DNA from: Apiotrichum sp. Y4204
Lineage: Eukaryota > Basidiomycota > Tremellomycetes > Trichosporonales > Trichosporonaceae
Direction of reading: 5' to 3'
Length of the DNA stretch: 64,000 nucleotides
Assembly: GCA_025531455.1 (NCBI GenBank)
Contig: JAMYHL010000039.1
Coordinates: 124,001 to 188,000, forward strand
Shown in pieces: positions 47,427 to 57,435 of the stretch. The stretch's first letter is position 1. The number at the start of each line of letters is the position of its first letter. The translations under genes were made by a program, and so were the position numbers. Below the pieces are notes generated by a model. That model made no database searches and was not told the DNA's origin. It saw only the letters and a list, made by a program, of their open reading frames with translations.

Positions 47427-49097
47427 TTAGAGTGCATCAGCAGTGGTGCTGGCGAGTCGACGGGCTGCGCCAAGTGGACCTGAGAACGCGCTGGCACCGG
47501 CAGAGCCAGTACGACGCATAGGGGCAGAGCCGGCGGCAAGAGGGGACGGGCCATGGGTTGAAGTGTGAGTTGAGGAGGAGCCGCCAAACGAACCGCCTGG
47601 CGATGAGGGGCTGCGGCGGAGACGATTGTCGCCGTTCTGCGCTATGTTGGCCATCGAGATGGAGCGCGAAACCGGCGCCGACAGGGTCAGCTTCGTTAGG
47701 CCGGGCGGAATCTTGGCCGAAACGGAGTGAGGCTGCAACCGTCAGCGTTGCTGTGGGTAGTGTGACATGTCAAATTGCCAAAAGCGGTCGTCTTGAATGC
47801 TCACCGTGAACTCCAAAGAGATATTGTCAGTCTCGCGAGAGTCTAGGCCAAGCGTGTCGAGCAGTCGCTGGGCAAGACTGTTGAGATACTCGACGTCATC
47901 GGCGACGCTCGTCCAGACTTGAATGCGGTCGAGCTTGGGGCGGGCTGACGCGACAATGCCGCACACCTTGTTATCATGGTCGAGAGTCTCGCCCACGAGT
48001 GCCATCACGAGGTTGGCCCAGCACATGTCGAAGAGCGACAAACCGCGGCAAAACATGACCCACTTGCCTCCCTTGTGGTTGGCAGGGTCCTCCCACATCT
48101 GCGCGTCAGCTTGAAAGAATACGGATACCGAGCCATCTAACTCACAGGACGAATGTCATCCTTGAAGAGGTGGTAGTTGGCGCCCTTGGCAAGCGTGGAG
48201 GGAAGGCGAATATTGTTCATGTGCCTAGCGAAGCCTTCCACGGTGTTGAACGTGCCAACTTTGAGAAGGTTTGCCTCCCATGACGAGAGATGCTTGTCCG
48301 TCTTCACCGCGTCCGCCGCCGGCTTGTACGTTTTGGAGTCGTAATGGAGCGTCCTGATGTCAGAGATCGTTGGACTTGTGAGATGCTCACCATTTGTGTC
48401 CCAGGGGATGCTCGCCGTTCGCGTTCGTGTAACGCTCCTGCGCGCCTGGGGTGCTCTTGCGAACCACGACGTCAGGGGCCGCGATGCTATCGCCAGCGCC
48501 GTCCCCAAGCGCAGGAAGGCCGTGACCAAGGCTTGCGCGGGCTCGAAGAGGCTCCGCACCGTCCCGTGTGATCTTGAGCTCCTCTGGCTCATCGCTGACG
48601 GGACTGGCCTCGGTGGGTGTTGCCTGGTTGGTGTCCTTCTTCTGACTCTCCTTAACCTCAGGCTTTGGCTCGGGTTCAACCTTGGCGAAGGAAGGATTGA
48701 GGTTGGCACGCGTCATGGCGCTGGCAGGAAGCTTAAGGCGGCCTGATGGGGAGACGCTGCGGGAAGGCGACATCGCAGGAAGAGGGAGGTTTGCGGTCGT
48801 CGTGGTGACGTCGGTGAGGGGGTCTGCCGCAGAGGATGATACCATCGTAGTGGATGTGGAGGCTGGTGTCGTGGTGCTAGCTGTCGATGAGGCAGTTGTG
48901 CCAGTTGTGTTGGTCTTTGCGGTGGTCGCGGCTGTCACTGTCGCGGTGGACGTCGTGTCAGCGGAGGTGTTGGTGACAGTGGAGGAAGTGTTGGCGTTTG
49001 TTGCGAGACGTTCAGAGATCTGTTTGAGGGAAGGCAGACGACCGAGGCGCGGGCGGCTGTTTGCCTTGTGCGTGTCGACTTTGAGATTCACGGACAT
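47427..49097 (-). CDS. eIF4E-family cap-binding protein with long N-terminal extension
   Basis: Four exons (49097-48391, 48353-48146, 48098-47805, 47732-47427) code for 504 residues; the first intron is 37 nt. The eIF4E fold begins near residue 230 at HPLGHKWTLHYDSKT and includes the cap-sandwich tryptophans in HLSSWEAN and RPMWEDPANHKGGKW, the DLxxL-type helix CWANLVMALVGE, and RPKLDRIQVWTS where the basic residues and third Trp contact the cap. HLFKDDIRPMWEDPAN..GGKW is closer to the class II (4EHP-like) group than to canonical eIF4E, but this is by eye. The first 230 residues are Ser/Thr/Ala/Pro-rich and disordered; the C-terminus adds about 100 Ser/Gly-rich residues. The frame remains open upstream of the chosen ATG to 49220 without another ATG. 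It would act in translation initiation or in cap-dependent repression. Confidence 0.88.
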
Positions 49098-51653
49098 GGC
49101 AGCGCCACCCCGATTCGACTTTGTCGAGCTGCTGCTGGAGCTGCTGGTACTGCTTCTGTGTCTTGTGTCAGAATGTCGACTGATGATTTCTATTGTTTGG
49201 TCCGTGCTGTCTGCTGTCACTGCCAGTCACGTTCGACTGGTAAAGCAAGCATGCGAGCATCAATGGACCGCCGAGCAGCAAACAGAAAGAGGTCTTCACC
49301 GCGCTGGGAGAGCATAAGTCACCGGGTGGCAAGTACCGAGGACAGGCGGACCGGCCCGCCACACCCAAAAAGATCGCTCCAAGAAGCCAAAGCACGGCCC
49401 GAGCACGCCTCGAGGCGCAAGGTGTGCGTCCCTCTGTGTCCTATCACACGCCGTCTCCGTCTCGAGCGGGATGGGGTGCTCACGGGTATAGAGTGACGGT
49501 ACACAGAGTGACAAGATGCAGTCCGACTTCATCGCTTCGCGCCCCCACGCCCAACCGGTGATGGAAGAGTGACTACTGGTCGGTGTGCGTCGAGCATCAT
49601 GCTCAGCACGGACCGATCACGACGCGCACGACGCCCGGGCCGCTAACTTTATGGATGCCGGCGCATGCCGGCAACCCCAGCGTTTCGCTTCCTCCACTCT
49701 CGTGTCCCGTCTCTCTTTTCAAGAACTGGTATCCGTATCGCTATCCGAGACACTCACCCTGCGCTGGGCTTCGCGCTGTCTGCACTCATTGTTGGCTTTA
49801 GATTGTTGGTCTGGTCTGGGTGAGCAGCTGGGCTTTGAGTGGGAGGCGTGCGCGGGGGTGGGAGTGAGGTGAGTGGGGCCGCCGCTCGGAGGAGACAATG
49901 GCTGCGGCCCATGGAGTGAGTGGCGGAGAGGGGGGAGGTGACAGGCGAGAGGATAGTGGTGGCCATGACGAACGGTTGGTGGGGCGAAACGTACGTACCT
50001 TTGACAGCTTGGCAGTGTTATAGATGGCAAGAGACCTTGGCAGGCAACCGACACTTGACGAAAGAAAATGACGAGAGAGAGAGATCGTACGCAAAGACTG
50101 CAAGAGGAGTGGGGAACAACAGGAGAATGGGCTCTCTACGATCTCTACACTCTGATTTCCGGTCTCTGATCTCTGTTCTCTGCCACTCCGTCCAAGGATG
50201 CCGCAAGCTCTATTGTGTGTGCTGGGCCGGCCAGGGCCGGCTAGCCCTGCTGGCCTACTGCTGTATCAGGCATGGGGGTGTATGGCGTGTTTCGCATGTG
50301 CATGTGGGATGTGTATCTAGTTTGCGGCAACATTACTCATTTGGCGCTGCCATGATGCCCCTGCAGAGGAGCTGTCGCACTGTGTTGCAGTGTGGAGAGC
50401 AGTGTACACTGTACGCTGTGCTGTGTTAGTTTGCAGTGCAGCTCTTGTGCGCGTGATGCCAAGCAAACAAAGCACAACACCGCTACAGCCAAAGTGCAAA
50501 GCGGACCATCGAGCATATCATTCCATCAAGACTGTGTTTCGCCCCCGCACGCGCAGATTCGAAACATCTGTCCCCTCCCATTGCTAGATCGCTAGATCGC
50601 CAGATCGCTAGAGAGTGCGTCGTTTGATTTAGAGCGGAAATTAGGGGCATTTGTGTGTACGTACAGTACTTGCCATCTGAAAGAGCCTTAAACCGGCCGT
50701 GGTAGGTGTCCCAGTGATGTCAGGGTGGTTGTCGCCGAGCTGCTGTAGCGCCATTCAAGCCAACATGAACCTGCCCGAGAGCATCTGGACAGGGGGTAGC
50801 TATGCATTCCTTCTTTGGCCTCTTCCACCCGTCTCAGTGAAGCCCGTCGCGCCAATTGCGCCCCCAGTCCTCCATCTGCGGTGTGCCACGCGCTCGCCCC
50901 TCCTCGATAGCTCGATCGATCCTCTCAACCTTCTTTCCAAATCGTCAAAGTGTGCGTCCCTCTGTGGGTGAAAAGACCTCGTAGTGAGCGCAAGAAGGCG
51001 CAAACGTCACAGGTTGGGGATCGCACACAGGATCCCGACAGCGATGCCGCATGCTGTGCGCTGTGCGGATCGCCGCTGAGTGCGCATTTGGCGCGCGCAG
51101 AAGAGGCGGCACGTTATTTTGGCGGACGGAGTACCAAGGGTTGGACGGCCCGCTGGAACGAGCGCAGACGGCTGGAAATAGAGTTTGCCCGTGCCCCGCC
51201 CCGCTTTTGAGCTTAATGAGCTTACGGCTTCGCGGCTACGGTGTTATGGAATATATGGAACCACGTGTGTCGATCGCCCATGTCTGCATGAAATGTCCTT
51301 TACGTAGCGGCATCGTCTCCTGGCCTCCTGGCCTCCTGGATCGAGGTACGAGCTGATGAAGCAAAGATCCAAACTCGCTGACATTGTCTGGCTCATATCC
51401 GGATTGGGACATGGGACAACTTGTCGGAGCAGACCTGATCTCACGGAGGGTTTAACCCACCCCTGACGCGTACAACGCATTGCTACTGCCATACTTCCGA
51501 GTTCCCCAAGCTCTGTACGTATCCCGTCCACGATGTCGGGGGTACTTATGCGAGGCGCAGGGTCCCAAGTTTGGGTGTCCGACAGCTGCCAACGCGACTT
51601 CGGAGCATTCATTCACATCCATACAGCACGTCTGTGATTATGAAACCGTACTA
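49098..51653. other. Intergenic region upstream of the eIF4E gene and downstream of the secreted protein gene
   Basis: 2.6 kb. Near 50585-50612 the phrase GATCGCTAGA/GATCGCCAGA occurs three times in tandem. A plus-strand frame at 50950-51210 is treated separately. The rest shows no recognised gene or RNA. Confidence 0.5.
50986..51210 (+). other. Open frame of uncertain status with a CALCG motif
   Basis: A plus-strand frame contains DAACCALCGSPLSAHLARAEEAARYFGG and then GWTARWNERRRLEIEF before a stop. The composition (Ala/Glu/Arg, paired Cys, amphipathic look) is more protein-like than other frames in this intergenic stretch, but there is no linked exon, no good start and no recognised family. 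It may be a gene remnant, a fragment of a spliced gene, or chance. Confidence 0.2.
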
Positions 51654-53366
51654 TCACTTGCGCTGCACAAACACGAGCTCCTGATCCGCGCGTGAACGCC
51701 CGACAGGTGCCGTCCAGAAGCGCCCGGGGGTAGTCTCGGCCCTGCGCGCGCCGTCGCCCGAGAGCGCGAGCACAAGCCCGCTGTACCGATTCACGAGGCG
51801 GAATGTCCCCTCGCGCGAGTTGTTGGTCGCCCGCGAGGGGATGACCCACCAGTGCTGCGCCGTGGGCTCCTGCTCCGTCTCGGCAGCGACGTGGGGGACG
51901 GTGCCCCACGCGCGGCCGCGGGGACGCGCGTCGACGCCAAGCAGCAGTCCGCGGCTGTCCGAGATAGTGTACGCGCCGTCGGCGGTTGACGTAAAGCGCC
52001 ATTCCACCCCGGCTTCGTTGGAGGTGGCGCGGCCGTGTCGCGTGGCGAGATACTGCCCGCTGTTTGTACCGATGAAGAGCGACTTGGCGGTGTCGACCTC
52101 AGTGGCGGGCGGGCCCTCAATCGCGAGATTCACATACTCGCCATCCCGGCCGCCAGAGCACCCATAGGAGCAGTACGAGCGGAAGTCCCTGCCGACAATC
52201 GCCTGGCTCGTACGCGTCCCCGCGTCGATGAGCCAGCGGTAGTTGCTTGCGGTGCGGTAGTCGCCCGTGTCGCCCAGCAGCGTCCACTGCTGCGTGCTCA
52301 GGTCGTGCGTGCCGTAAAACTCCTGGGGCGCGTCCCCGCTCCGGTCGAGGTTATTCGGCTGCCCGATCCACATACCCAGGTACGCGTTATAGCTCACGTC
52401 CATCCAGAACAGCGGCGTCGTCCGGGGCGCCGTCCCCTTCTCTGCCTGCTCCGCCGCCTTACCCGGTGTCGACGGCTTGTACTCCTTCTCCGGGGGCACG
52501 TATCCCGTCTTCTCCCAGCTAGTAGGCACAATACTGCTCTCCCGCCCGCCGAGCCCCGGCTCCTCCCATTTCCCATCATACCATTTCTTCCATGACCCGG
52601 CGGCCATCTTGTCTTTCATCGGGGCCCGTGCCGCATGCGTGTAGAACAGCACCCACGTCCCGTTCTTGTCCACGACCCGCGACCCGTACCACACGTAGAA
52701 ATACCCGCTGGACAGGTCCGTGAGCAGGCGCTGGTCCCCCGCGCCCCAGTAGTACGTGTCCTGGGAGAACACGCCCGCGTCCCCGCGCACGGTGGGGTAC
52801 GGGCTCGTGAGGATGTGTTCGGTAATGTTCCATGTCGCGCCGAGGTCGTGCGAGACCGCGAGGTCGATCGCGTCAAAGTGCAGTCGGTCGCCGTACGGAC
52901 TCGGCGTAAACTCGTTGTGCACGAGGCCGTGCCACGCGCCGCTGTCCGGATCGACCCACAGCCCCATGAGGTCGCAGTAGTTTGCCTGGTTGTAGCGGTT
53001 AGGATCCAGGGTGGGCGGGAAGCTGGCCTCGCGGCCCGTCGGCGAGCGATAGTTGCACCGCCATGTCGTGTTGGCGTTCGAGTCGCGCGGCTCGTTGGGA
53101 TCCGCCGCGTGCGTGACTGGGTGCAGCTTTGCGGTGTCAATGTCGTCTCCAGAGTAAAACTCCCACACGCGCGACGCGTCGATTTCGTATTCAGCCTCGC
53201 TCTGCTGGAACCAGTACGTCCCGTCCGTGTCGATGAAGGAGAAGGCGGGCGTGTCGATCGGTGTCGTCCACTCCCCGAGGTCACCGACCGTGATCGCGTA
53301 CTTGGGGGAGGAGAGCACCACCTGCTCCGCGGCCGCGGTGGCGAAGAGGTAGAGGATCAGTAGCAT
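51654..53366 (-). CDS. Secreted protein: beta-propeller-like domain plus C-terminal beta-trefoil (ricin-type lectin) domain
   Basis: A single 570-codon frame from a clear ATG, with no intron, in a window where nearly every other gene of this size is spliced. Residues 1-13 form a signal peptide (LLILYLFATAAA then E). Residues about 20-420 contain repeated aromatic/Asp motifs of carbohydrate-active propellers: FIDTDGTYWFQ, DLMGLWVDPDSGAWHGLVHNEF, AVSHDLGATW, YFYVWYGSRVVDKNGTWVLFY and EFYGTHDLSTQQWTLLGDTGD. Residues about 435-570 read as a ricin-type trefoil (GQYLATRHG, GLLLGVDAR, QHWWVIPS, GTFRLVNRYSGLVLALSGDG) with one QxW. Several N-glycosylation sequons are visible. The likely role is an extracellular polysaccharide-binding or -cleaving protein; I could not assign a glycosidase family or catalytic residues. 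Third positions are almost all G or C. Such architectures are common in actinobacteria, so transfer is possible. Confidence 0.8.
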   Translation of the reverse strand: MLLILYLFATAAAEQVVLSSPKYAITVGDLGEWTTPIDTPAFSFIDTDGTYWFQQSEAEYEIDASRVWEFYSGDDIDTAKLHPVTHAADPNEPRDSNANTTWRCNYRSPTGREASFPPTLDPNRYNQANYCDLMGLWVDPDSGAWHGLVHNEFTPSPYGDRLHFDAIDLAVSHDLGATWNITEHILTSPYPTVRGDAGVFSQDTYYWGAGDQRLLTDLSSGYFYVWYGSRVVDKNGTWVLFYTHAARAPMKDKMAAGSWKKWYDGKWEEPGLGGRESSIVPTSWEKTGYVPPEKEYKPSTPGKAAEQAEKGTAPRTTPLFWMDVSYNAYLGMWIGQPNNLDRSGDAPQEFYGTHDLSTQQWTLLGDTGDYRTASNYRWLIDAGTRTSQAIVGRDFRSYCSYGCSGGRDGEYVNLAIEGPPATEVDTAKSLFIGTNSGQYLATRHGRATSNEAGVEWRFTSTADGAYTISDSRGLLLGVDARPRGRAWGTVPHVAAETEQEPTAQHWWVIPSRATNNSREGTFRLVNRYSGLVLALSGDGARRAETTPGRFWTAPVGRSRADQELVFVQRK

Positions 53367-54029
53367 TGTGAGTGCGCCTAGCGGGGCCCAACTGCTGTCC
53401 CTCGACTTATAAGCTTGTCAGCCATGGGAGTTGGTGGCTAGGGCTTCTCAGAAATGGAAATGTCAAGTTGACAAAGCGCACTGTTCGGCAGAGTCGCCGT
53501 CTGGACCTTGACTATTTGTTATCTCGGAGCTGATGTTGGTGCTCCACATGATAACGCTTTCGTGAGATCGCGATCACGGGGTCCGGGTTACCGCGCACGA
53601 TGCCGCCCAGCGTTGTCCATGGGAACGCGTGATGACGACATCTGGTGCTAAAAGGGAATACATACACGAGGTTCACATGTCTCTACATCCCCAGTTATGG
53701 CTGATCTCATAAACAGTCCGGCCCGTGCCACACCATTAAATATCAACGTCGGTGTACGCCGGGTTACGCGAAGAATGTCGAACCATAGCGCACACATGGT
53801 CGAGGTAGTTGGTAATTGGTAAGCGCCGGGGTTAGGGCGAACGTGGTGGTCGATGCGAGGCTAAATGAAGGGTGCCGATGCCGATAGTGAGCCGAGCTCG
53901 AGATGAAGCGTGGGATCCTTGCGGTAGTGTAGGATGTTCAGGGATTGCTGAATCGAGTCCACAGAGGTGGACTATGGCGTTTTTAAAATGTGACAACGAC
54001 GACAACAAGCTGGTCACTCAGAAGTACAA
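53367..54029. other. Intergenic region upstream of the secreted protein gene
   Basis: 660 bases holding the presumed promoter of the secreted protein gene (a TATAAG-like motif on the minus strand near 53408, about 40 bases 5' of the ATG) and the 3' flank of the next gene. No frame of note. Confidence 0.5.
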
Positions 54030-54506
54030 TCAGCTCGCTAGCGGAGATGTACCGTCGACCTCGCGAGCGGTCGAACTGATAAACGTCGCCAGTCGCGAAC
54101 AGTGATGAGCGCCGCAGCTCTCCTCAATCGCGGCACTTATGGATGCTGGTGTTGGTTTTCCCGCGGCAGAATCGCTGGCCAGGCTTCCGGAAGCGGACGC
54201 GCGGACGGACCCCATGGCGAGGGAAAGGAGGAGGAGGCATAACAGCGTGTTGCGCGTCGGCGACTGTCTTGCCCCCGACGACGCGGCCCACGGATGCAGC
54301 TCCTTGCACTCGGCGACGAAACCCTCCTCTGCGAGGCAGGAGCGGAAGATGCTGCGCTTGGGGACGAGACAGCTGCTCTCAAAGTCCAGAGAGCCCTGCA
54401 CGGCGGGGTAGCGCCCACAGCAGCGGTCGATGAGGGAGATATTCGAGCCGGTCGGGCCGCCGTAGAATGTGCAGTTGTATTCTGCCGGATCGACGAGTGG
54501 GTTCAT
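54030..54506 (-). CDS. Small cysteine-rich single-pass membrane protein, unknown function
   Basis: An unspliced frame of 158 codons from ATG at 54506. I do not recognise the family. Residues 1-70 hold six cysteines (12, 29, 30, 46, 57, 67) in a pattern YNCTFYGGP then DRCC then SSC, SC and EC, with two N-glycosylation sequons (NCT, NIS), which suggests a disulphide-bonded extracellular or lumenal domain. Residues about 86-101 (TLLCLLLLSLAMGSV) form one hydrophobic segment. There is no N-terminal signal peptide, so insertion would be by the internal segment, N-terminus out. The C-terminal 55 residues are Ser/Ala-rich with a further CGAHHC pair. Alternative frames over the same bases are also open, as usual in GC-rich DNA, so confidence is moderate. 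Confidence 0.5.
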   Translation of the reverse strand: MNPLVDPAEYNCTFYGGPTGSNISLIDRCCGRYPAVQGSLDFESSCLVPKRSIFRSCLAEEGFVAECKELHPWAASSGARQSPTRNTLLCLLLLSLAMGSVRASASGSLASDSAAGKPTPASISAAIEESCGAHHCSRLATFISSTAREVDGTSPLAS

Positions 54507-54860
54507 TGGGGCGGGGAGGTGGAGAGAACACGAGAGAGACGAGGGAGAGTGAGTGGAACGGTCACAGTGACAAGTATACATGTACGTCGTCAACGACTAG
54601 TTGACGAGTGACCAGCTGCACCTTGATACCCATATACCCATCGCCTGCCGTCGGTATCCGTCGGCCGCCTAGTTCCCTCGCGCCCTCGCGGTGCGGCTTC
54701 GTCTCCAGGACATTGTCAGTCTGGATATAAACTTGTGCTCTAACGGTGAAACACACCTTGTCCTGTGGATAAGCCTTGCGAGTGAACCAGTGCCGAGAAC
54801 GGCCAGTGGGATGGAGCTAGCTTGGAGAACCGCCCTGGGCGTAGGCGTAGGGCCACATGG

Positions 54861-54877
54861 TCATATGGCCATATGGC
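54861..54877. repeat. ATATGGCCATATGG-type palindromic motif, copy 1
   Basis: TCATATGGCCATATGGC overlaps two CATATGG units around a GGCC centre. A near copy with an added unit lies at 55192-55215. Confidence 0.6.
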
Positions 54878-55191
54878 TGCGTCGCCTCGTTATGGACCTG
54901 TTCCTGTCTCAGCGAAGCAGCGAAGCTGGGAAGCAGTAGGGTCGGTTCTTGTCCGGCATGTGCTGTGACTGGCCGACCTGACGCTATAGATTGAACCCAA
55001 TGCCGCTACTCCAGGATGGCAGGATACAGGAACCACCAAGACATAATAACGGGACCTGGTGGCCTCTGGTGGCCGCCTGATGGCCGGTGGTAAGACATCA
55101 CTCACATCACACCGCGTTGTATGGGACCTGGGGCAGAGTTTAGTGTCCCAAAGTGTCCTGATGCACTCCTCGAGATGTCTGTCCCTGAGTG

Positions 55192-55215
55192 CATATGGCT
55201 ATATGGCCATATGGC
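55192..55215. repeat. ATATGGC-type palindromic motif, copy 2
   Basis: Three consecutive CATATGG/ATATGGC units ending in the same GCCATATGGC palindrome as at 54868. The two copies are about 330 bases apart. Confidence 0.6.
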
Positions 55216-55900
55216 GTGCATTCCGCAAGCTGCAGGTGCGCAGGTCTGCAGCGCCAACACTATCCACACTAGAGTTTCCTTCTGAAGCCTAGCGCGGACT
55301 GGCCGGCACAGGGACAAATTTTGAGTGTGGGAGGGTGTGAACACTGGCACACTGGGCGACGGGTGACAGTCCCATCACTCCCGAGGTGAACGACAACATT
55401 GCCGCCGGTCTATTTTCAGCTGCTGAGCATCATCATGCACCAGGGCATGCAAGGTATGTACTGGAGCGGTGCTTGTCGGCACCGAGGACCGTAACAATCT
55501 TGAAGGCGATACGAGATATCGGGACGCGAGATTGACCTCGCATGACGTCTTGTTTGACGTTTCAGCGCGCAGCTGGGCCGAGTGGGGTGCGTTTCAAGAA
55601 ATCAAAAGGCCAGGCGATGGATACACTTGATCCCCATGGTCCCGGGGGTCCAGAAAAAATGAGGTCCTCACTCAGAAAGTGGGGATTCTTTGTACGTTTA
55701 AGGAGGGCGAGCCCCTCGTAGGGCATGTCCGTCATTAACGATGGTTACGAACCCGTCTGATCATCCCTGGACGATGTTCATACCACAGTGCGTAGTGGTC
55801 TGCTTCTGAATCGGAGAGTAACTCCGCCGAAAATGGTTCAAAGTTCATCCATTGCCCGGCTATCCGACTACGTGCGTATCCTCTCATTACCTACACTGTA

Positions 55901-57156
55901 CTAAGGCCGGAGGCCATACTTCTTGCGCGCGTTCGGCTCGACATAGAGATATCCAAGCGGGGTGTAGCTCAAGAGCGTGGCGGCCTTGTACATCCATGGG
56001 AGGAAGAACGTTGGCTTGGGGGGCACTTTGAGAGCGCCGACCCAGCTGAAGGGTGGGTACGGGATGAGTGGCGCCGGAGCCGGGGGGAGCGCGAGGTGCG
56101 TGAGGATCGTGTCGACGACCTTGCTGCTTTGCAGGAGGAGCGACTCGCCCCAGCCAGACTTTATGCCCTTGTGGACTTCGCAGTTGCCGCCAGTCTGTGA
56201 CGTGGCTGTCTTTGTCCGGAACTCGTTGTCGATCGTGCCCGGCAACAAGGAGAAGAAGCGCACGCCCATTCCCTCGCACTCGACGCGCGCCGATTCCATC
56301 GCCATGAGCGCTGCGGACTTGGTCGCAGAGTAGATGCAGCGCGAGGGCGCGGCGATCGTCGCTGCCACGGACGAGAGGTGGTGCACAGCGGGCGACTTGG
56401 AGGTGGAAGCAAGTAGCGGAAGCTGGAGTCAGTGAATCTGTCTCTACTCTCTCAATACTCACGAAGCACGCGAGCGCGAGCACAGTTCCCACGAAATTGA
56501 TCTCGGCACACGCCCTAGCCTCGACAGCGACGGCGTCGAGCCCCGCAGCAGTGGGGAGAGCTGTTGGGGCGGTAGGGGCGGCATCAATCGCCTGGGGAAC
56601 GAGACGCGCCTTCTTCCCTTCTCCCTCGGGCACGAGGTCGACTCCCGCAATCTGCAGCAGCGTCCGCGTAGACGGCACGCCCGCAAGGACGTGCAGCGTG
56701 TCGAGCCCGCCCCACGCTGTCGTCAGCCCTACTCCTTCCAAGTCATACCTTCAAGGACGGCGTCGCGCACGCGAATCAAATCCTCGGCCTTGGTGACGTC
56801 CGCGGGGACCATGAGGATGCGGTCCTGCGCGAGCCCCTGGGAAACACAGTCATCGCGGACGGCCTGGAGCGCGCCCGCCCGGCGCGCTACAAGACATCTG
56901 GAAGAGATCAGTACGAGTCCTTTCCTGTTTCCTACACTTTCGCACCGCGGGCGGCGTACGCGAGCGCGAGGTCCTTCCCAATACCGCTCGACGCGCCGAG
57001 GAGGAGCACGCGTTCCTCGGCTGGTGGGAGGAGGGATTCGCGGGACGGGGGACGGCGCGCGCGCAGAAGTCGCAGGAGGAGGGGAAGCGCGAGGGCAATA
57101 TACAGCGCCCTCCGGTCGGCGGAGAGCGAGGAGAGAGAAGGGAGCGGGAGTGTCAT
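55901..57156 (-). CDS. Short-chain dehydrogenase/reductase with N-terminal membrane anchor
   Basis: Four exons (57156-56936, 56897-56749, 56716-56463, 56422-55901) code for 381 residues; introns are 38, 32 and 40 nt. After a hydrophobic anchor (ALYIALALPLLL, residues about 17-30) comes the Rossmann nucleotide motif GASSGIGKDLALAYAARGAKV, LVARR, the ADV..AED loop, LDTLHVLAGV, the active-site Ser (HHLSSVAA) and YSATK with catalytic Tyr and Lys, then the PGTIDNEFRTKT segment. This is a classical SDR, most like microsomal enzymes of the 11-beta-HSD1/DHRS7 type, and would sit at the ER or lipid-droplet membrane. The substrate cannot be told. An insert of about 35 Pro/Ala-rich residues separates AGV from the INFVG helix. 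A C-terminal hydrophobic stretch (FFLPWMYKAATLLSYTPLGYLYV) may be a second membrane contact. Confidence 0.9.
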
Positions 57157-57435
57157 GAGTGGGAGAGGGTAGAGAGAGAGAAGGAGAGTGGAAGAGTTGG
57201 ACACTAGAAGTCCCGGTAATCATGGGCAACCGGCGGACATTGGGCAGGTGACGACATGGCGAGATGAAGCCCCCAGGACCATACCCCGCCCTTCAGTCGT
57301 CACCTCCGTGGTGGCTCTTCGCGGTAGCCCTCCACCACTGGTCCCTCTGGCGACTGCTTCTGTTATTGAAATGCATGAAAAGTGATGCTACGTTGTTGTA
57401 TCCTATATCTTCTAGCCCGAAAATGACGAATGGCA

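Larger units (their letters stand above)
54507..55900. other. Intergenic region with repeated GCCATATGGC palindrome
   Basis: 1.4 kb between the small membrane protein and the dehydrogenase. The palindrome GCCATATGGC occurs at 54868-54877 and 55206-55215, each time joined to further CATATGG/ATATGGC units. No coding frame is supported. Confidence 0.5.
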
